The position numbers and the translations under genes are program-made. From Erwinia sp. S63 (lineage in GTDB: Bacteria; Pseudomonadota; Gammaproteobacteria; Enterobacterales; Enterobacteriaceae), in NCBI RefSeq assembly GCF_016625195.1, contig NZ_JACVUP010000016.1, positions 1 to 64,000 on the forward strand: a stretch of DNA of 64,000 nucleotides, written 5' to 3'. Of the stretch, positions 52,353 through 61,377 are shown one piece after another (position 1 is the first letter of the stretch; the number at the start of each line of letters is the position of its first letter). The notes under the pieces were generated by a model. That model saw nothing but the letters and a program-made list of their open reading frames with translations. It made no database searches and was not told the origin of the DNA.

Positions 52353-53945
52353 TTATATCGCAATGTGGTGACTGACCTGCGGGGCTTCTTCACCCTGATG
52401 ATATTGCAGAACGGCCTGCTGAAGTTCGGCATCGGCGTGCGACACACGCTGGTGTTGACGCATATGCTCCTGCCAGGACTCCACCATAAACCACTCCAGC
52501 AATGCCGTCGGATCGTCGGTTTGCTCCATCAATCCCCATGAATAGGCGCCATCGCGACGACGTGACTGCGCCAGCTTGTGAATCACCTTTTTGAACGCGG
52601 CGCGATCTTCCTGCGGCACGCGGTAGCGAATCTGAATCAACACCGGACCATGACGCACATCGACCTCGTCGTGCACCACCGGCATGGCCCAATGCTCAGC
52701 GGGTTGCAGATCGGCTTCACCCGCAGGCAGTGCCAGACGTTTCAGCAGTAAGCCAGTGATCACCAGACCGGCCCCGGCAATCATCAGCGTGGTAGCCAGA
52801 CCGAGCTGCTGCGCGATCAAACCCCATGCCAGACTGCCACCGGCCAATGTGCCGTTAAACACCATCAGATACACCGCCAGACCGCGACCGCGCACCCAAT
52901 CCGGCAGCACCGCCTGTGCCACGCCATTCAAGGTGGTCAGCGCAATAATCCAGCCGATACCCAGCACCAGCATCAACACCAGCGCCAGCCACTGCGGCGG
53001 GCTCATCGCCAGCGCCAGCATCACCAGTGCGCTCAGTACTGCAGAGAGCAGCATCAACCCGTCATTGCTTAGTTTGCTACGCAGACGCGGCAACAGTAGC
53101 GCACCGGCAATCGCACCGCCGCCCACTGCGCCCAGCAGCAAACCATAAAATCCGGCGGTACCGTGCAGCATGGTTCGCGCTACCAGCGGCAACAGCGCCC
53201 AGATGGCACTGGCAAAGGCGAAATACATGGCGGCACGGAACAGCACGCGGTGCAGTTCACGGCTGGCTTTGACATAGCGCAGGCCCGCGCGGAAGGCACC
53301 AAAGAAGTGCTCGTTGAGTTCGGTTTTGGCTTTCGCCGGACGTTTCCAGTACAGCAGGGCAGCAATAACGAAAAAATAACTCGCCACATCGGCACCGTAG
53401 GCCGCCATGGCGCCTAAACTTGCCAGCAGTAAACCGCCAGTGGCAGGACCGATAGCGCGGGCAATATTGATGCCCAGCGAGTTAAGCGCCACGGCGTTTT
53501 TCAGTTCATGACGCGGCACCAGTTCGGGCACAATCGCCTGCCAGGCCGGGCCAAACAGCGCGGCACCAATACCACCGACAAAGGTCAGGCCGATCAGCCA
53601 TTCCACGGTGAGCCAGTGATTGTGCGACAGCACCAGCAGAGTGCCGCTGACGCTGGCCATCAGGATTTGCACCACGATCAGCAGACGGCGGCGATCGACG
53701 ATATCGGAGAGCACGCCCGCTGGCAGTGCCAACAGAAACACCGGCAGGGTGGCAGCTGTTTGCATTAAAGCCACGGCGGTTGGGTTATCGGATAAGCCGG
53801 TAACTAACCAGGCGCTGGCGACGTCGCGAATAAAGCTGCCGGTGTTGCCGAGCACTGAGGCGGTCCAGATCAGGGCGAACAGCCCGTAGGCGAAGGGAGA
53901 AAAAGCACCGCCACGTGGCGTCGTTGGGTTTTGCTGGCTCATCAT
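52353..53945 (-). CDS. MFS_3 exporter with C-terminal ABM-like domain
   Basis: 530 aa from ATG 53945 (AGGAAAACG before it). About twelve hydrophobic segments with NTGSFIRDVASAWLVTGLSDNPTAVALMQ near the start and LSDIVDRRRLLI in the first loop. The last 100 residues (RYRVPQEDRAAFKKVIHKLAQSRRRDGAYSWGLMEQTDDPTALLEWFMVESWQEHMRQ) form a soluble ABM-like fold. That architecture is that of the MFS_3 family (EntS relatives), thought to export small molecules. Divergent from an alpha/beta hydrolase gene. Confidence 0.87.
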   Translation of the reverse strand: MMSQQNPTTPRGGAFSPFAYGLFALIWTASVLGNTGSFIRDVASAWLVTGLSDNPTAVALMQTAATLPVFLLALPAGVLSDIVDRRRLLIVVQILMASVSGTLLVLSHNHWLTVEWLIGLTFVGGIGAALFGPAWQAIVPELVPRHELKNAVALNSLGINIARAIGPATGGLLLASLGAMAAYGADVASYFFVIAALLYWKRPAKAKTELNEHFFGAFRAGLRYVKASRELHRVLFRAAMYFAFASAIWALLPLVARTMLHGTAGFYGLLLGAVGGGAIAGALLLPRLRSKLSNDGLMLLSAVLSALVMLALAMSPPQWLALVLMLVLGIGWIIALTTLNGVAQAVLPDWVRGRGLAVYLMVFNGTLAGGSLAWGLIAQQLGLATTLMIAGAGLVITGLLLKRLALPAGEADLQPAEHWAMPVVHDEVDVRHGPVLIQIRYRVPQEDRAAFKKVIHKLAQSRRRDGAYSWGLMEQTDDPTALLEWFMVESWQEHMRQHQRVSHADAELQQAVLQYHQGEEAPQVSHHIAI

Positions 53946-54018
53946 CGTTTTCCTGTAAATGTGCGATGTGTGCACCTTACGAATCCCGCGAGATGCTTGA
54001 TAGCGGAAAAAATCGGCC

Positions 54019-54079
54019 AACTTGTTCAGGCTTTTTTGACAGCTTCGCAGGGCAAAAATCTTTGAACAAGTTGTCAAAA
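54019..54079. promoter_or_regulatory. Paired inverted repeats between exporter and hydrolase genes
   Basis: AACTTGTTCA (54019-54028) with TGAACAAGTT (54063-54072), and inside or beside it TTTTGACA (54033-54040) with TGTCAAAA (54072-54079). They lie in the 214-base gap between two divergent genes and could hold regulator sites for both. Confidence 0.5.
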
Positions 54080-54159
54080 TCTCTGCTTTAGGTTTTTGCA
54101 GCAACCGAATGTAGTTTGATTAGCAGACACAACATCACTCACTTAACGGAGCAAAAAAC

Positions 54160-54984
54160 ATGAGCACATTCAAAGCGAAAGACGGCGTTAACCTGTATTA
54201 CAAAGATTGGGGAAAAGGTCAGCCAGTTCTGTTCAGCCACGGCTGGCCGCTGGATGCCGATATGTGGGATAGCCAGCTGAATTTCCTCGCCGAACGCGGC
54301 TATCGTGCGATTGCGTTTGACCGTCGCGGCTTCGGTCGCTCTGAGCAGCCGTGGGAAGGCTACGATTACGATACCTTCGCCGATGATATCCATGCACTGA
54401 TTCAGCATCTGCAACTGGACGACATCACGCTGGTGGGCTTCTCGATGGGCGGCGGTGATGTCTCACGCTATATCGGTCGTTACGGTACGGCGAAAGTGAA
54501 GGGGCTGGTGCTGCTGGGCGCGGTGACGCCAATCTTCGGCAAAACTGATGACCATCCGGAAGGCGTTGAAAAAGAAGTATTTGATGGTATCAAAGACGGC
54601 TTGCGTAAAGATCGTGCGCAGTTTATCAAAGACTTCGCCACGCCGTTTTATGGTGCCAATGCCGGCCAGACTATTTCAGATGGTGTGATGACGCAGACGC
54701 TGAATATTGCGCTGCTGGCCTCACTGAAAGGCACGATTGATTGTGTGACGGCTTTTGCTGAGACGGATTTCCGCGCCGATATCGCCAAAGTTGATGTGCC
54801 GACGCTGGTGATCCACGGCAGCAACGACCAGATCGTACCCTTTGAAGCCACCGGTAAGTTGGTGCACGAGATGATCGAGGGCTCGGAGCTGAAAGTGTAT
54901 AAGAACGGCCCGCACGGTTTTGCAGTGACGCATCAGGATCAGTTGAACGACGATCTGCTGGCGTTCTTGCAGGGAAATAAATAA
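54160..54984 (+). CDS. Alpha/beta hydrolase (non-haem chloroperoxidase/arylesterase type)
   Basis: 274 aa. FSHGWPLDADMW oxyanion loop, nucleophile elbow GFSMGGG (Ser near 98), acid in HGSNDQIVPFEAT, and His in NGPHGFAVTHQDQLN. This set matches cofactor-free haloperoxidase/arylesterases that hydrolyse small esters and can form peracids. The N-terminus (STFKAKDGVNLYYKDWGKGQ) is typical. Divergent from the MFS_3 gene. Confidence 0.9.
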   Translation: MSTFKAKDGVNLYYKDWGKGQPVLFSHGWPLDADMWDSQLNFLAERGYRAIAFDRRGFGRSEQPWEGYDYDTFADDIHALIQHLQLDDITLVGFSMGGGDVSRYIGRYGTAKVKGLVLLGAVTPIFGKTDDHPEGVEKEVFDGIKDGLRKDRAQFIKDFATPFYGANAGQTISDGVMTQTLNIALLASLKGTIDCVTAFAETDFRADIAKVDVPTLVIHGSNDQIVPFEATGKLVHEMIEGSELKVYKNGPHGFAVTHQDQLNDDLLAFLQGNK

Positions 54985-55116
54985 CTGCAGGTTTCGATGC
55001 GCCGCGATTAATGACGCTGACTGGCAGCAGTATTGCTGCCTTTAGATGCGTAATACATTGCGCGACGTTGAAAACTATTAGAGACAAGAAAGGGCGCCTG
55101 ATGCGCCCTTTCTGTT

Positions 55117-56772
55117 TTAATCCGCCAGCAGATGCCCGTACATCGACATTAGCCTGCGGGTCACGCCGTTGGTCCAGCCAAATCCATCCTGCAGCGGATA
55201 TTCACCGCCGCCACCCGGACGGGCACGATCGCCGCTGATGTCATACTTCTCCACCAGCTTGTGATGCAGCGAATAGAAGTTCTTCACCGTGGTCAGCCAG
55301 TTAACGGCAATCTCTGTTGCCAGTGTCTCTTCGCCGTAATGATTCAGACCCACCACCGCCATCCACTGCAGCGGCGCCCAGGCGTTAGGTTTATCCCACT
55401 GTTCGCCGCTTTCCACCATTGATGTCAGCAGACCACCCTGAGTCAGCAACAATTGACGCAGTGCAATCGCTTGCAGATGTGCCTGCTCCGGCGTGGCCAG
55501 ACCAAGGAACAATGGCACCACTGCCGCAGCCGTGAAGGCACCGAAGCGCTCATCGCGCCAGTTATAATCACGGTATACGCCTGCGGTGTCATCCCACAGG
55601 TAACGATGAATTGCCTGCTTACGCGTGTCGGCTTTCTTCTGCCACGCCAGCGCCGTCAGCTCTTCGCCTTTAGCGTGCGACAACGTGGAAATCATCAGCT
55701 CCAGCTTGTATAGAAACGCATTCAAGTCCACAGGGATAAACTGCGTAGTGCGAATGCTGGCCAGACGTTGCGGATCGCGCAACCAGCGGGAGGAGTAATC
55801 CCAGCCCGATGCGGCGCCGGCACGCAAATCGCGGTACACCTCATTGGCCGGTCGGCTCGATTTGCTGGCAGTTTCCACGTCTTCCATCCACGACTCATCG
55901 CGCGGGGTGTCGCGGTCATCCCAGTAGCGGTTAAGTAGCGAACCATCCGGCATACGCACCACGTGGCGATACGCCTGATGTGGCATCAGCTCACCCGCGC
56001 CATCCATCCAGAACTGATACTCTTTCATCAACTGGTCGAGATAACGTTTGGCACCGCGAATACCATCCTCTTCAAACAGCTCCACCATCAGGGCAAACAC
56101 CGGCGGCTGTGAGCGGCTGAGATAATAGGTGCGATTGCCATTGGGCACGTGACCGTAGTTATCGATCAGCCATGCGAAGTTGTCTGCCATATCGCGCAGC
56201 AAATCGTCACGCCCGGCATCTGCGAGGCCGAGCATGCTGAAATAGGAGTCCCAATAATAGGTCTCACCAAAACGCCCGCCTGGCACCACATAAGGTTTTG
56301 GCAGCGGCAGCAGCGATGAATGCGGTAAATGCTGTTGCGGCATTTTGGTTAACACTGGCCACAGCTCGTCAATATGTTCCGTCAGCGATTTATCCGGATT
56401 AGAAACATAAAAACTTTCATTCACCTGCGGCAAATAAAAATGGTCGTGCACGAATTTTTCGAGATCGAATTCGTCCGAGCGACGAGTGCGACGATAGCGG
56501 ATTAATATATCCAGCGGATCATATTTTGGTGCGCAGTCCGGGAAGGTTTTTCCATCCGGGAATATGCGCGACATCTGCACGTGCTCGAACAGTTCAAGAT
56601 AGCGATCGGCAGGGGTGAGCGCATCTGGTGCGGGCAGACCTTGGATCAGCTCCGGTTCCGGCTCGGAATCCTCCATGCCTTCGCGGATAAATTCGTGAGG
56701 ATCGTATTGATACCCCAGATCAGCATGGGCTTCGTGTTCCCCGAAAGCTTGATGTTGCTGGTTAGTATTAAT
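55117..56772 (-). CDS. treF: Cytoplasmic trehalase TreF, apparent ATT start
   Basis: 551 aa if started at ATT 56772, close to the 549 aa of E. coli TreF as I recall it. The N-terminal part LGYQYDPHEF upstream of the first ATG (56676) aligns with LCYELDPYEL of E. coli, so translation must begin before that ATG. No ATG, GTG or TTG is in frame between the upstream TGA and that point; ATT sits five bases after AGGAGG. Enzyme marks: PGGRFGETYYWDSYF and QWDKPNAWAPLQW (the two trehalase signatures), ending with GGGGEYPLQDGFGWTNGV. It hydrolyses trehalose to two glucoses in the cytoplasm (GH37). No signal peptide. Confidence 0.88.
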   Translation of the reverse strand: MNTNQQHQAFGEHEAHADLGYQYDPHEFIREGMEDSEPEPELIQGLPAPDALTPADRYLELFEHVQMSRIFPDGKTFPDCAPKYDPLDILIRYRRTRRSDEFDLEKFVHDHFYLPQVNESFYVSNPDKSLTEHIDELWPVLTKMPQQHLPHSSLLPLPKPYVVPGGRFGETYYWDSYFSMLGLADAGRDDLLRDMADNFAWLIDNYGHVPNGNRTYYLSRSQPPVFALMVELFEEDGIRGAKRYLDQLMKEYQFWMDGAGELMPHQAYRHVVRMPDGSLLNRYWDDRDTPRDESWMEDVETASKSSRPANEVYRDLRAGAASGWDYSSRWLRDPQRLASIRTTQFIPVDLNAFLYKLELMISTLSHAKGEELTALAWQKKADTRKQAIHRYLWDDTAGVYRDYNWRDERFGAFTAAAVVPLFLGLATPEQAHLQAIALRQLLLTQGGLLTSMVESGEQWDKPNAWAPLQWMAVVGLNHYGEETLATEIAVNWLTTVKNFYSLHHKLVEKYDISGDRARPGGGGEYPLQDGFGWTNGVTRRLMSMYGHLLAD

Positions 56773-57059
56773 AGCGGCCTCCTGAAATTGCCTGGTTGCT
56801 CAAAGGACAAATTATAGAGCTTTGAATAGCTGAGACAACAATGCGAAATATCTATGAACGTAATAAATCTTGTCGATTGATCCGGCTTTTTAGTGAATTT
56901 ACAGCGATTACAACAAGCTATATTTCAGGAAATGAAAGCAGTGTTTTAAATGCTGGTTCAAATCAGTGCACAGAATTATCTGTAAATAAGAAAATCGCCA
57001 TTATTTGGCTTAAATACCGCGTTTGGCTTTGATCATTTGGTGGCATACGAGACGGGAAT
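56773..57059. other. AT-rich gap upstream of treF
   Basis: About 290 bases with low GC; it holds the treF promoter. A short open frame at 56841-57032 has no ribosome site and no recognisable family, so it was not called. Confidence 0.45.
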
Positions 57060-57081
57060 CAGGCCAGCTCGCGCTGGCCTG
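57060..57081. terminator. Hairpin after qorB
   Basis: CAGGCCAGC (57060-57068), loop TCGC, GCTGGCCTG (57073-57081). It lies nine bases past the qorB stop. No clear T-run follows on the minus strand, so it may be a weak terminator. Confidence 0.5.
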
Positions 57082-57089
57082 AACAGGCA

Positions 57090-57944
57090 CTATTTCGCCA
57101 GTGTGGCCTTAATCACATCAGCATACGGCGTGGTCGGGCGACCAATCAGTTTGCTTAGCGCATGGCTGTCATCGAATAATCCGCCTTGCGCGGCACCGGC
57201 ATCGGAGTCTGCCAGCAGTTCTGCCAACGCATCCGGTAAACCGGCGCCTTTCAATGCTGCCTCAAACTCAGCAGGCGGCAGGTTGATGTAATCCACTTGC
57301 TCACCAGACTGTTTAGCAATCTCGGCGCTGAACTCGGCCAGCGTATAGCTCTCATCGCCAGCGAGTTCATACACTTTACCTGCCTGATCGTCACGGCTGA
57401 TCACTTCAGCGGCGGCGGCGGCATAGTCCACGCGAGCGGCCGATGAGATGCGGCCTTCACCCACCGCGCCAATAAAGGCGTGATGCGCCAGCGCTGGGGC
57501 AATGCTGGCGGCATAGTTTTCGGTGTACCAGCCGTTACGCAGCAGGGCATACGGCACGCCTGAGGCCTTTAACATCGCTTCGGTAGCACGGTGCTCAACG
57601 CCCAAACCCAGTGTGGTGGTGTCCGCATGCAGCAGGCTGGTGTAAGCGATAAACTTCACGCCCGCTGCTTTTGCCGCATCAATCACCGCCTGGTGCTGCG
57701 CTTCACGCTGGCCGACTTCGCTGGAAGAGATCAGCAGCAGTTTGTCGACGCCGTTAAACGCAGTTTTCAGCGTCTCTGGCTTGCTGTAATCCGCCGCGCG
57801 CAACGTCACGCCCAGCGCTTTCAAATCGTCTGCTTTCTCAGGTGAACGCACTGCGGCAATCACTTCGCTGGCAGGGACTTTCTTTAGTAACTCGTTAATC
57901 ACCAAACGGCCCAGTTGGCCTGTGGCACCGGTAATCGCAATCAT
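57090..57944 (-). CDS. qorB: NAD(P)H:quinone oxidoreductase QorB-like (NmrA family)
   Basis: 284 aa, near the 286 aa of E. coli QorB (YtfG). NAD(P)-binding MIAITGATGQLGRLVINELL, then AAVRSPEKADDLKALGV, LLHADTTTLGLGVEHRATEAMLKASGVPYALLRNGWYTENY and GRISSAARVDYAAAAAEVI. It reduces quinones with NADPH. Divergent from an HxlR gene like the ytfG-ytfH pair of E. coli. Confidence 0.92.
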   Translation of the reverse strand: MIAITGATGQLGRLVINELLKKVPASEVIAAVRSPEKADDLKALGVTLRAADYSKPETLKTAFNGVDKLLLISSSEVGQREAQHQAVIDAAKAAGVKFIAYTSLLHADTTTLGLGVEHRATEAMLKASGVPYALLRNGWYTENYAASIAPALAHHAFIGAVGEGRISSAARVDYAAAAAEVISRDDQAGKVYELAGDESYTLAEFSAEIAKQSGEQVDYINLPPAEFEAALKGAGLPDALAELLADSDAGAAQGGLFDDSHALSKLIGRPTTPYADVIKATLAK

Positions 57945-57990
57945 GATGTTCTCCTTCAGTTTGAGCTGGAATGAAATCAGCCTAAGGGAT

Positions 57991-58029
57991 AAACTAACTT
58001 TTAGTAAGTACTTACATATTTGTTAGTTT
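57991..58029. promoter_or_regulatory. Nested palindromes, candidate HxlR operator
   Basis: Outer arms AAACTAAC (57991-57998) and GTTAGTTT (58022-58029) enclose the perfect palindrome GTAAGTACTTAC (58004-58015), nearly concentric. It fills the 101-base gap between qorB and its HxlR regulator and ends 17 bases before the regulator start. Confidence 0.68.
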
Positions 58030-58045
58030 GGAAGAGGCAGCATAA

Positions 58046-58417
58046 ATGTCTGAAAAATTGAGTAATAAATTTATCCGTGGCGAGCTGCTTAACGTAAATT
58101 GCCCTTCACGCGACGTGCTCAAGCGCATCACCAGCCGCTGGAGCGTATTGGTATTATTAGCGCTGCGCGAAGAAACGCTGCGTTTTAGCGAGTTGCGCCG
58201 CAAGATTGGTGGCGTCAGTGAACGCATGCTGGCGCAAACGCTGCGCTATATGGAAGAAGATGGATTTATCGAGCGCATCGCCTATGAAGTGGTGCCACCG
58301 CATGTGGAGTATCGACTGACGCCGCTCGGACGTGAAGTCGAAGGGCACGTGATTGGCCTGGCCGACTGGCTGGAAAGCAATGTGCATCGCATTGTGAAGG
58401 ATAACGCGGAGGCGTAG
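58046..58417 (+). CDS. ytfH: HxlR-family regulator (YtfH-like)
   Basis: 123 aa. HxlR winged helix with CPSRDVLKRITSRWSVLVLLALREETLRFSELRRKIGGVSERMLAQTLRYMEEDGFIERIAYEVVPPHVEYRLTPLGREVEGHV. The conserved N-terminal Cys (about residue 19) is the redox or electrophile sensor in relatives such as YodB and QorR. It is expected to repress qorB and itself. Confidence 0.9.
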   Translation: MSEKLSNKFIRGELLNVNCPSRDVLKRITSRWSVLVLLALREETLRFSELRRKIGGVSERMLAQTLRYMEEDGFIERIAYEVVPPHVEYRLTPLGREVEGHVIGLADWLESNVHRIVKDNAEA

Positions 58418-58501
58418 CGGCCTCATGCATCGCGCATCTCCTTGATGTGTCAGCACCTGGGAACACCCGATAAATCAGTCCGCTACGCAAGTTCGGCACT
58501 G

Positions 58502-59392
58502 TCAGACGTGCAAATACTTCTCAAACCATCCCAACGTCCTGCTCCACGCCAGCTCTGCTGCCGCTTTGTCATAACGCGGGGTCGAGTCGTTGTGGAAGCC
58601 ATGATTTACGCCGGGATAGATATAGGCTTCATAGGTTTTATGGTTAGCTTTCAGCGCCTCTTCATACGCTGGCCAGCCTTCGTTGATGCCTTTGTCTAAC
58701 GCGGCATAGTGCAGCAGCAGCGGGGCGTTGATGCGCGGCACGTCTTCCGCTTTGGGCTGGCGACCATAAAATGGCACTGCACAAGCCAGTTCCGGGAAGG
58801 CCACTGCGGCAGCATTCGCTACGCCGCCGCCGTAACAGAAGCCGGTGATCCCCACCTTGCCAGTGCCCTCTTCGTGGTGCATCAGGAAATCGACGGCAGC
58901 AAAAAAGTCGTTCATCAACTTAGTGGGATCGACTTTGGCCTGCATTGCACGACCCTCTTCATCATTGCCCGGATAACCGCCCATTGAACTCAGGCCATCC
59001 GGTGCCAGCGCGATATATCCGGCTTTGGCCACGCGACGTGCGACATCTTCAATATACGGATTCAGTCCGCGATTCTCATGCACTACCACCACTGCACCCA
59101 CTTTGCCGCTAGCGTTAGTCGGACGCACCAGATAGCCGCGCACCTCGCCATGGCCTTGTGGAGAGGGATAGTGGATGTATTCGGGTTTGATCTCAGGGTC
59201 GGTGAATTCAACTTGCTGCGCCAGTGCATAGTTGGGGCTCATGGCGGTAAGCAGGGTGGCACCGGTCATACCGGCGATGGTGAATTTGGCGGCCAGGGTG
59301 ATGAACTCACGTTTACTGATCCTGCCGTGCGCGTAATAGTCATATAACTCAAGCAGTTCCTGGGGAAAATCCTGTGCGGTAAGACGGGTCAT
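58502..59392 (-). CDS. yghX: Dienelactone hydrolase family protein (YghX-like)
   Basis: 296 aa from ATG 59392 with AAGGAGAG before it. The N-terminus has a hydrophobic segment after SKREFITLAAKFTIAGMTGATLLTAM with a KR pair, which might be a Tat-type signal or anchor. Catalytic region: VVHENRGLNPYIEDVARRVAKAGYIALAPDGLSS (Glu), GITGFCYGGG (Cys nucleophile) and GVNHGFHNDSTPRYD (His). Family members hydrolyse lactones or similar esters; the in vivo role of YghX is unknown. Starts near the proposed upstream region of the bd oxidase genes. Confidence 0.9.
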   Translation of the reverse strand: MTRLTAQDFPQELLELYDYYAHGRISKREFITLAAKFTIAGMTGATLLTAMSPNYALAQQVEFTDPEIKPEYIHYPSPQGHGEVRGYLVRPTNASGKVGAVVVVHENRGLNPYIEDVARRVAKAGYIALAPDGLSSMGGYPGNDEEGRAMQAKVDPTKLMNDFFAAVDFLMHHEEGTGKVGITGFCYGGGVANAAAVAFPELACAVPFYGRQPKAEDVPRINAPLLLHYAALDKGINEGWPAYEEALKANHKTYEAYIYPGVNHGFHNDSTPRYDKAAAELAWSRTLGWFEKYLHV

Positions 59393-59959
59393 AACCTCTC
59401 CTTCGCTGATTAACCGATGGCTTTGCTGCTCTAAAAAAGCACAGCGGGTTAATGCTTGCAAACGCTATGCCGCAAAGCGTTAAGAGTGAGGGGAGCGGGA
59501 TGCGCTGAGTACAGGTCTGGAAAAATATATCGTTTGGTATTAAAAACCGGCCATTTTAATTAACAATCGGGATAACGCCCTATTGTCTGGAATTATTGAC
59601 AGGCTATTCAGCGAAAAAAATAATTAACCTTTCTATTGTCTGCATTTAATAATAATCAAATGAAGTGCTTACTTGCTAACGCTGAATTTCTGACTTATGG
59701 ATTAATAACAATATCGTCACAATAAGTGAGGGTTGTTAACCTTGAGACTGTCATATCAATCAATTAGTCTCTGATTGAGACAATGATCGCCATCAAAAAA
59801 CACTGTTATAGTTTTACAGACTTCCTCTGTTTATTTTCGTTCTGGCGTCTTCCCTTTACATTAGTGCGACCTTTCATTCGATAAGACGAAATAACTCCCC
59901 GCACGCTGTTGTTCATTATAAGTAAAATTCCAGTGCACTTTGTGGCAATGAGGTAAGCA
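59393..59959. promoter_or_regulatory. Upstream region of the bd oxidase operon
   Basis: About 570 bases without a gene, AT-rich from 59520 on. A small perfect inverted repeat GTCTC-TGATT-GAGAC lies at 59767-59781. The region must hold the promoters of yghX (leftward) and the oxidase operon (rightward). No further motif could be fixed. Confidence 0.5.
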
Positions 59960-61375
59960 ATGTTTGGATTAGATGCCTTTCACCTGGCAAGGATACAGTT
60001 CGCCTTTACTGTCTCCTTCCATATTATTTTTCCAGCCATCACCATCGGCCTCGCCAGTTTCCTGGCGGTGCTCGAAGGGATGTGGCTGAAAACCCGCAAC
60101 GAGACTTATCGCGATCTCTATCATTTTTGGTCCAAAGCCTTCGCCGTAAACTTCGGTATGGGCGTGGTCTCCGGGCTGGTGATGGCCTACCAGTTCGGTA
60201 CTAACTGGAGTGGTTTCTCGCAGTTTGCTGGCAGTATCACCGGCCCGCTGCTCACCTATGAAGTGTTAACCGCCTTCTTCCTGGAAGCGGGTTTCCTCGG
60301 AGTGATGCTGTTTGGCTGGAACCGCGTCGGCCCCGGTCTGCACTTCTTCGCCACCTGCATGGTGGCATTAGGCACCATTTTCTCGACGTTCTGGATTCTG
60401 GCCAGTAACAGCTGGATGCACACCCCACAGGGTTACATCATCGAAAATGGCGTCGTGGTGCCGCAGGACTGGATCAGGATCATTTTTAACCCGTCATTCC
60501 CGTTCCGATTGCTGCACATGTCCACCGCGGCCTTCCTGGCCAGTGCCTTCTTTGTCGGCGCTTCAGCGGCCTGGCACCTGCTGCGCGGCAATGACAACCC
60601 AGCCGTGCGCAAGATGTTTTCGATGGCGCTGTGGATGGCACTGATCGTCTCACCGATTCAGGCGTTTCTCGGCGATGCACATGGCCTGAACACGCTGGAG
60701 TATCAGCCAGCCAAAATCGCGGCGATAGAAGGGCACTGGGAAAACAAGCCAGGTGAAGCCACGCCATTGATTCTGTTCGGTGTGCCGGATATGGAGCAGG
60801 AGCGCACCAAATATGCGCTGGAGATTCCCTATCTCGGTAGCCTGATCCTGACGCACAGTCTTCAGAAGCAGATCCCGGCACTGAAAACCTTCCCGAAAGA
60901 GGATCGCCCAAACTCCACCGTGATTTTCTGGTCGTTCCGCGTGATGGTAGCGCTCGGTTTGTTGATGATCGGTATGGGAGTGATCAGCCTGTGGCTGCGG
61001 GTGAAGAAGCGCCTGTATCAGTCGCGGCCGTTTTTGTGGTTCTGCTTGCTGATGGGGCCATCGGGACTGATCGCCATTCTGGCGGGATGGATCACCACCG
61101 AAATGGGTCGCCAGCCGTGGGTGGTATATGGCGTGCAGCGCACCATTGATGCGGTCTCCGCCCATGGCAATCTGCACATGAGCATCAGCCTGATGGCGTT
61201 CATCGTGGTCTACTGCTCGGTGTTTGGTGTCGGCTATCACTACATGATGCGCCTGATTAAACAAGGTCCGGTGACCGGTGAAGGTAGAGAAGTGGCGCAC
61301 GGTGGCCCGGGTGAGCAACACACTCCGGCTCGTCCGCTGTCAGCGGCCAATACCCATAAACGTGGGGAGCAATAA
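59960..61375 (+). CDS. cioA: Cyanide-insensitive-type bd ubiquinol oxidase, subunit I
   Basis: 471 aa, shorter than CydA (about 522), because the Q-loop is short, as in the CIO branch. About nine hydrophobic helices; conserved haem ligand regions in FAFTVSFHIIFPAITIG (His) and FGMGVVSGLVMAYQFGTNW, GWITTEMGRQPWVVYG and the quinol site region. It oxidises quinol and reduces oxygen to water at high affinity, without pumping protons. Followed after two bases by subunit II and then a DUF2474 gene in place of CydX. Confidence 0.93.
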   Translation: MFGLDAFHLARIQFAFTVSFHIIFPAITIGLASFLAVLEGMWLKTRNETYRDLYHFWSKAFAVNFGMGVVSGLVMAYQFGTNWSGFSQFAGSITGPLLTYEVLTAFFLEAGFLGVMLFGWNRVGPGLHFFATCMVALGTIFSTFWILASNSWMHTPQGYIIENGVVVPQDWIRIIFNPSFPFRLLHMSTAAFLASAFFVGASAAWHLLRGNDNPAVRKMFSMALWMALIVSPIQAFLGDAHGLNTLEYQPAKIAAIEGHWENKPGEATPLILFGVPDMEQERTKYALEIPYLGSLILTHSLQKQIPALKTFPKEDRPNSTVIFWSFRVMVALGLLMIGMGVISLWLRVKKRLYQSRPFLWFCLLMGPSGLIAILAGWITTEMGRQPWVVYGVQRTIDAVSAHGNLHMSISLMAFIVVYCSVFGVGYHYMMRLIKQGPVTGEGREVAHGGPGEQHTPARPLSAANTHKRGEQ

Positions 61376-61377
61376 TT

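Noticed and set aside
56841..57032. A 63-codon rightward frame after the treF promoter
   Set aside because: AT-rich, no ribosome site, no homology that I recognise.
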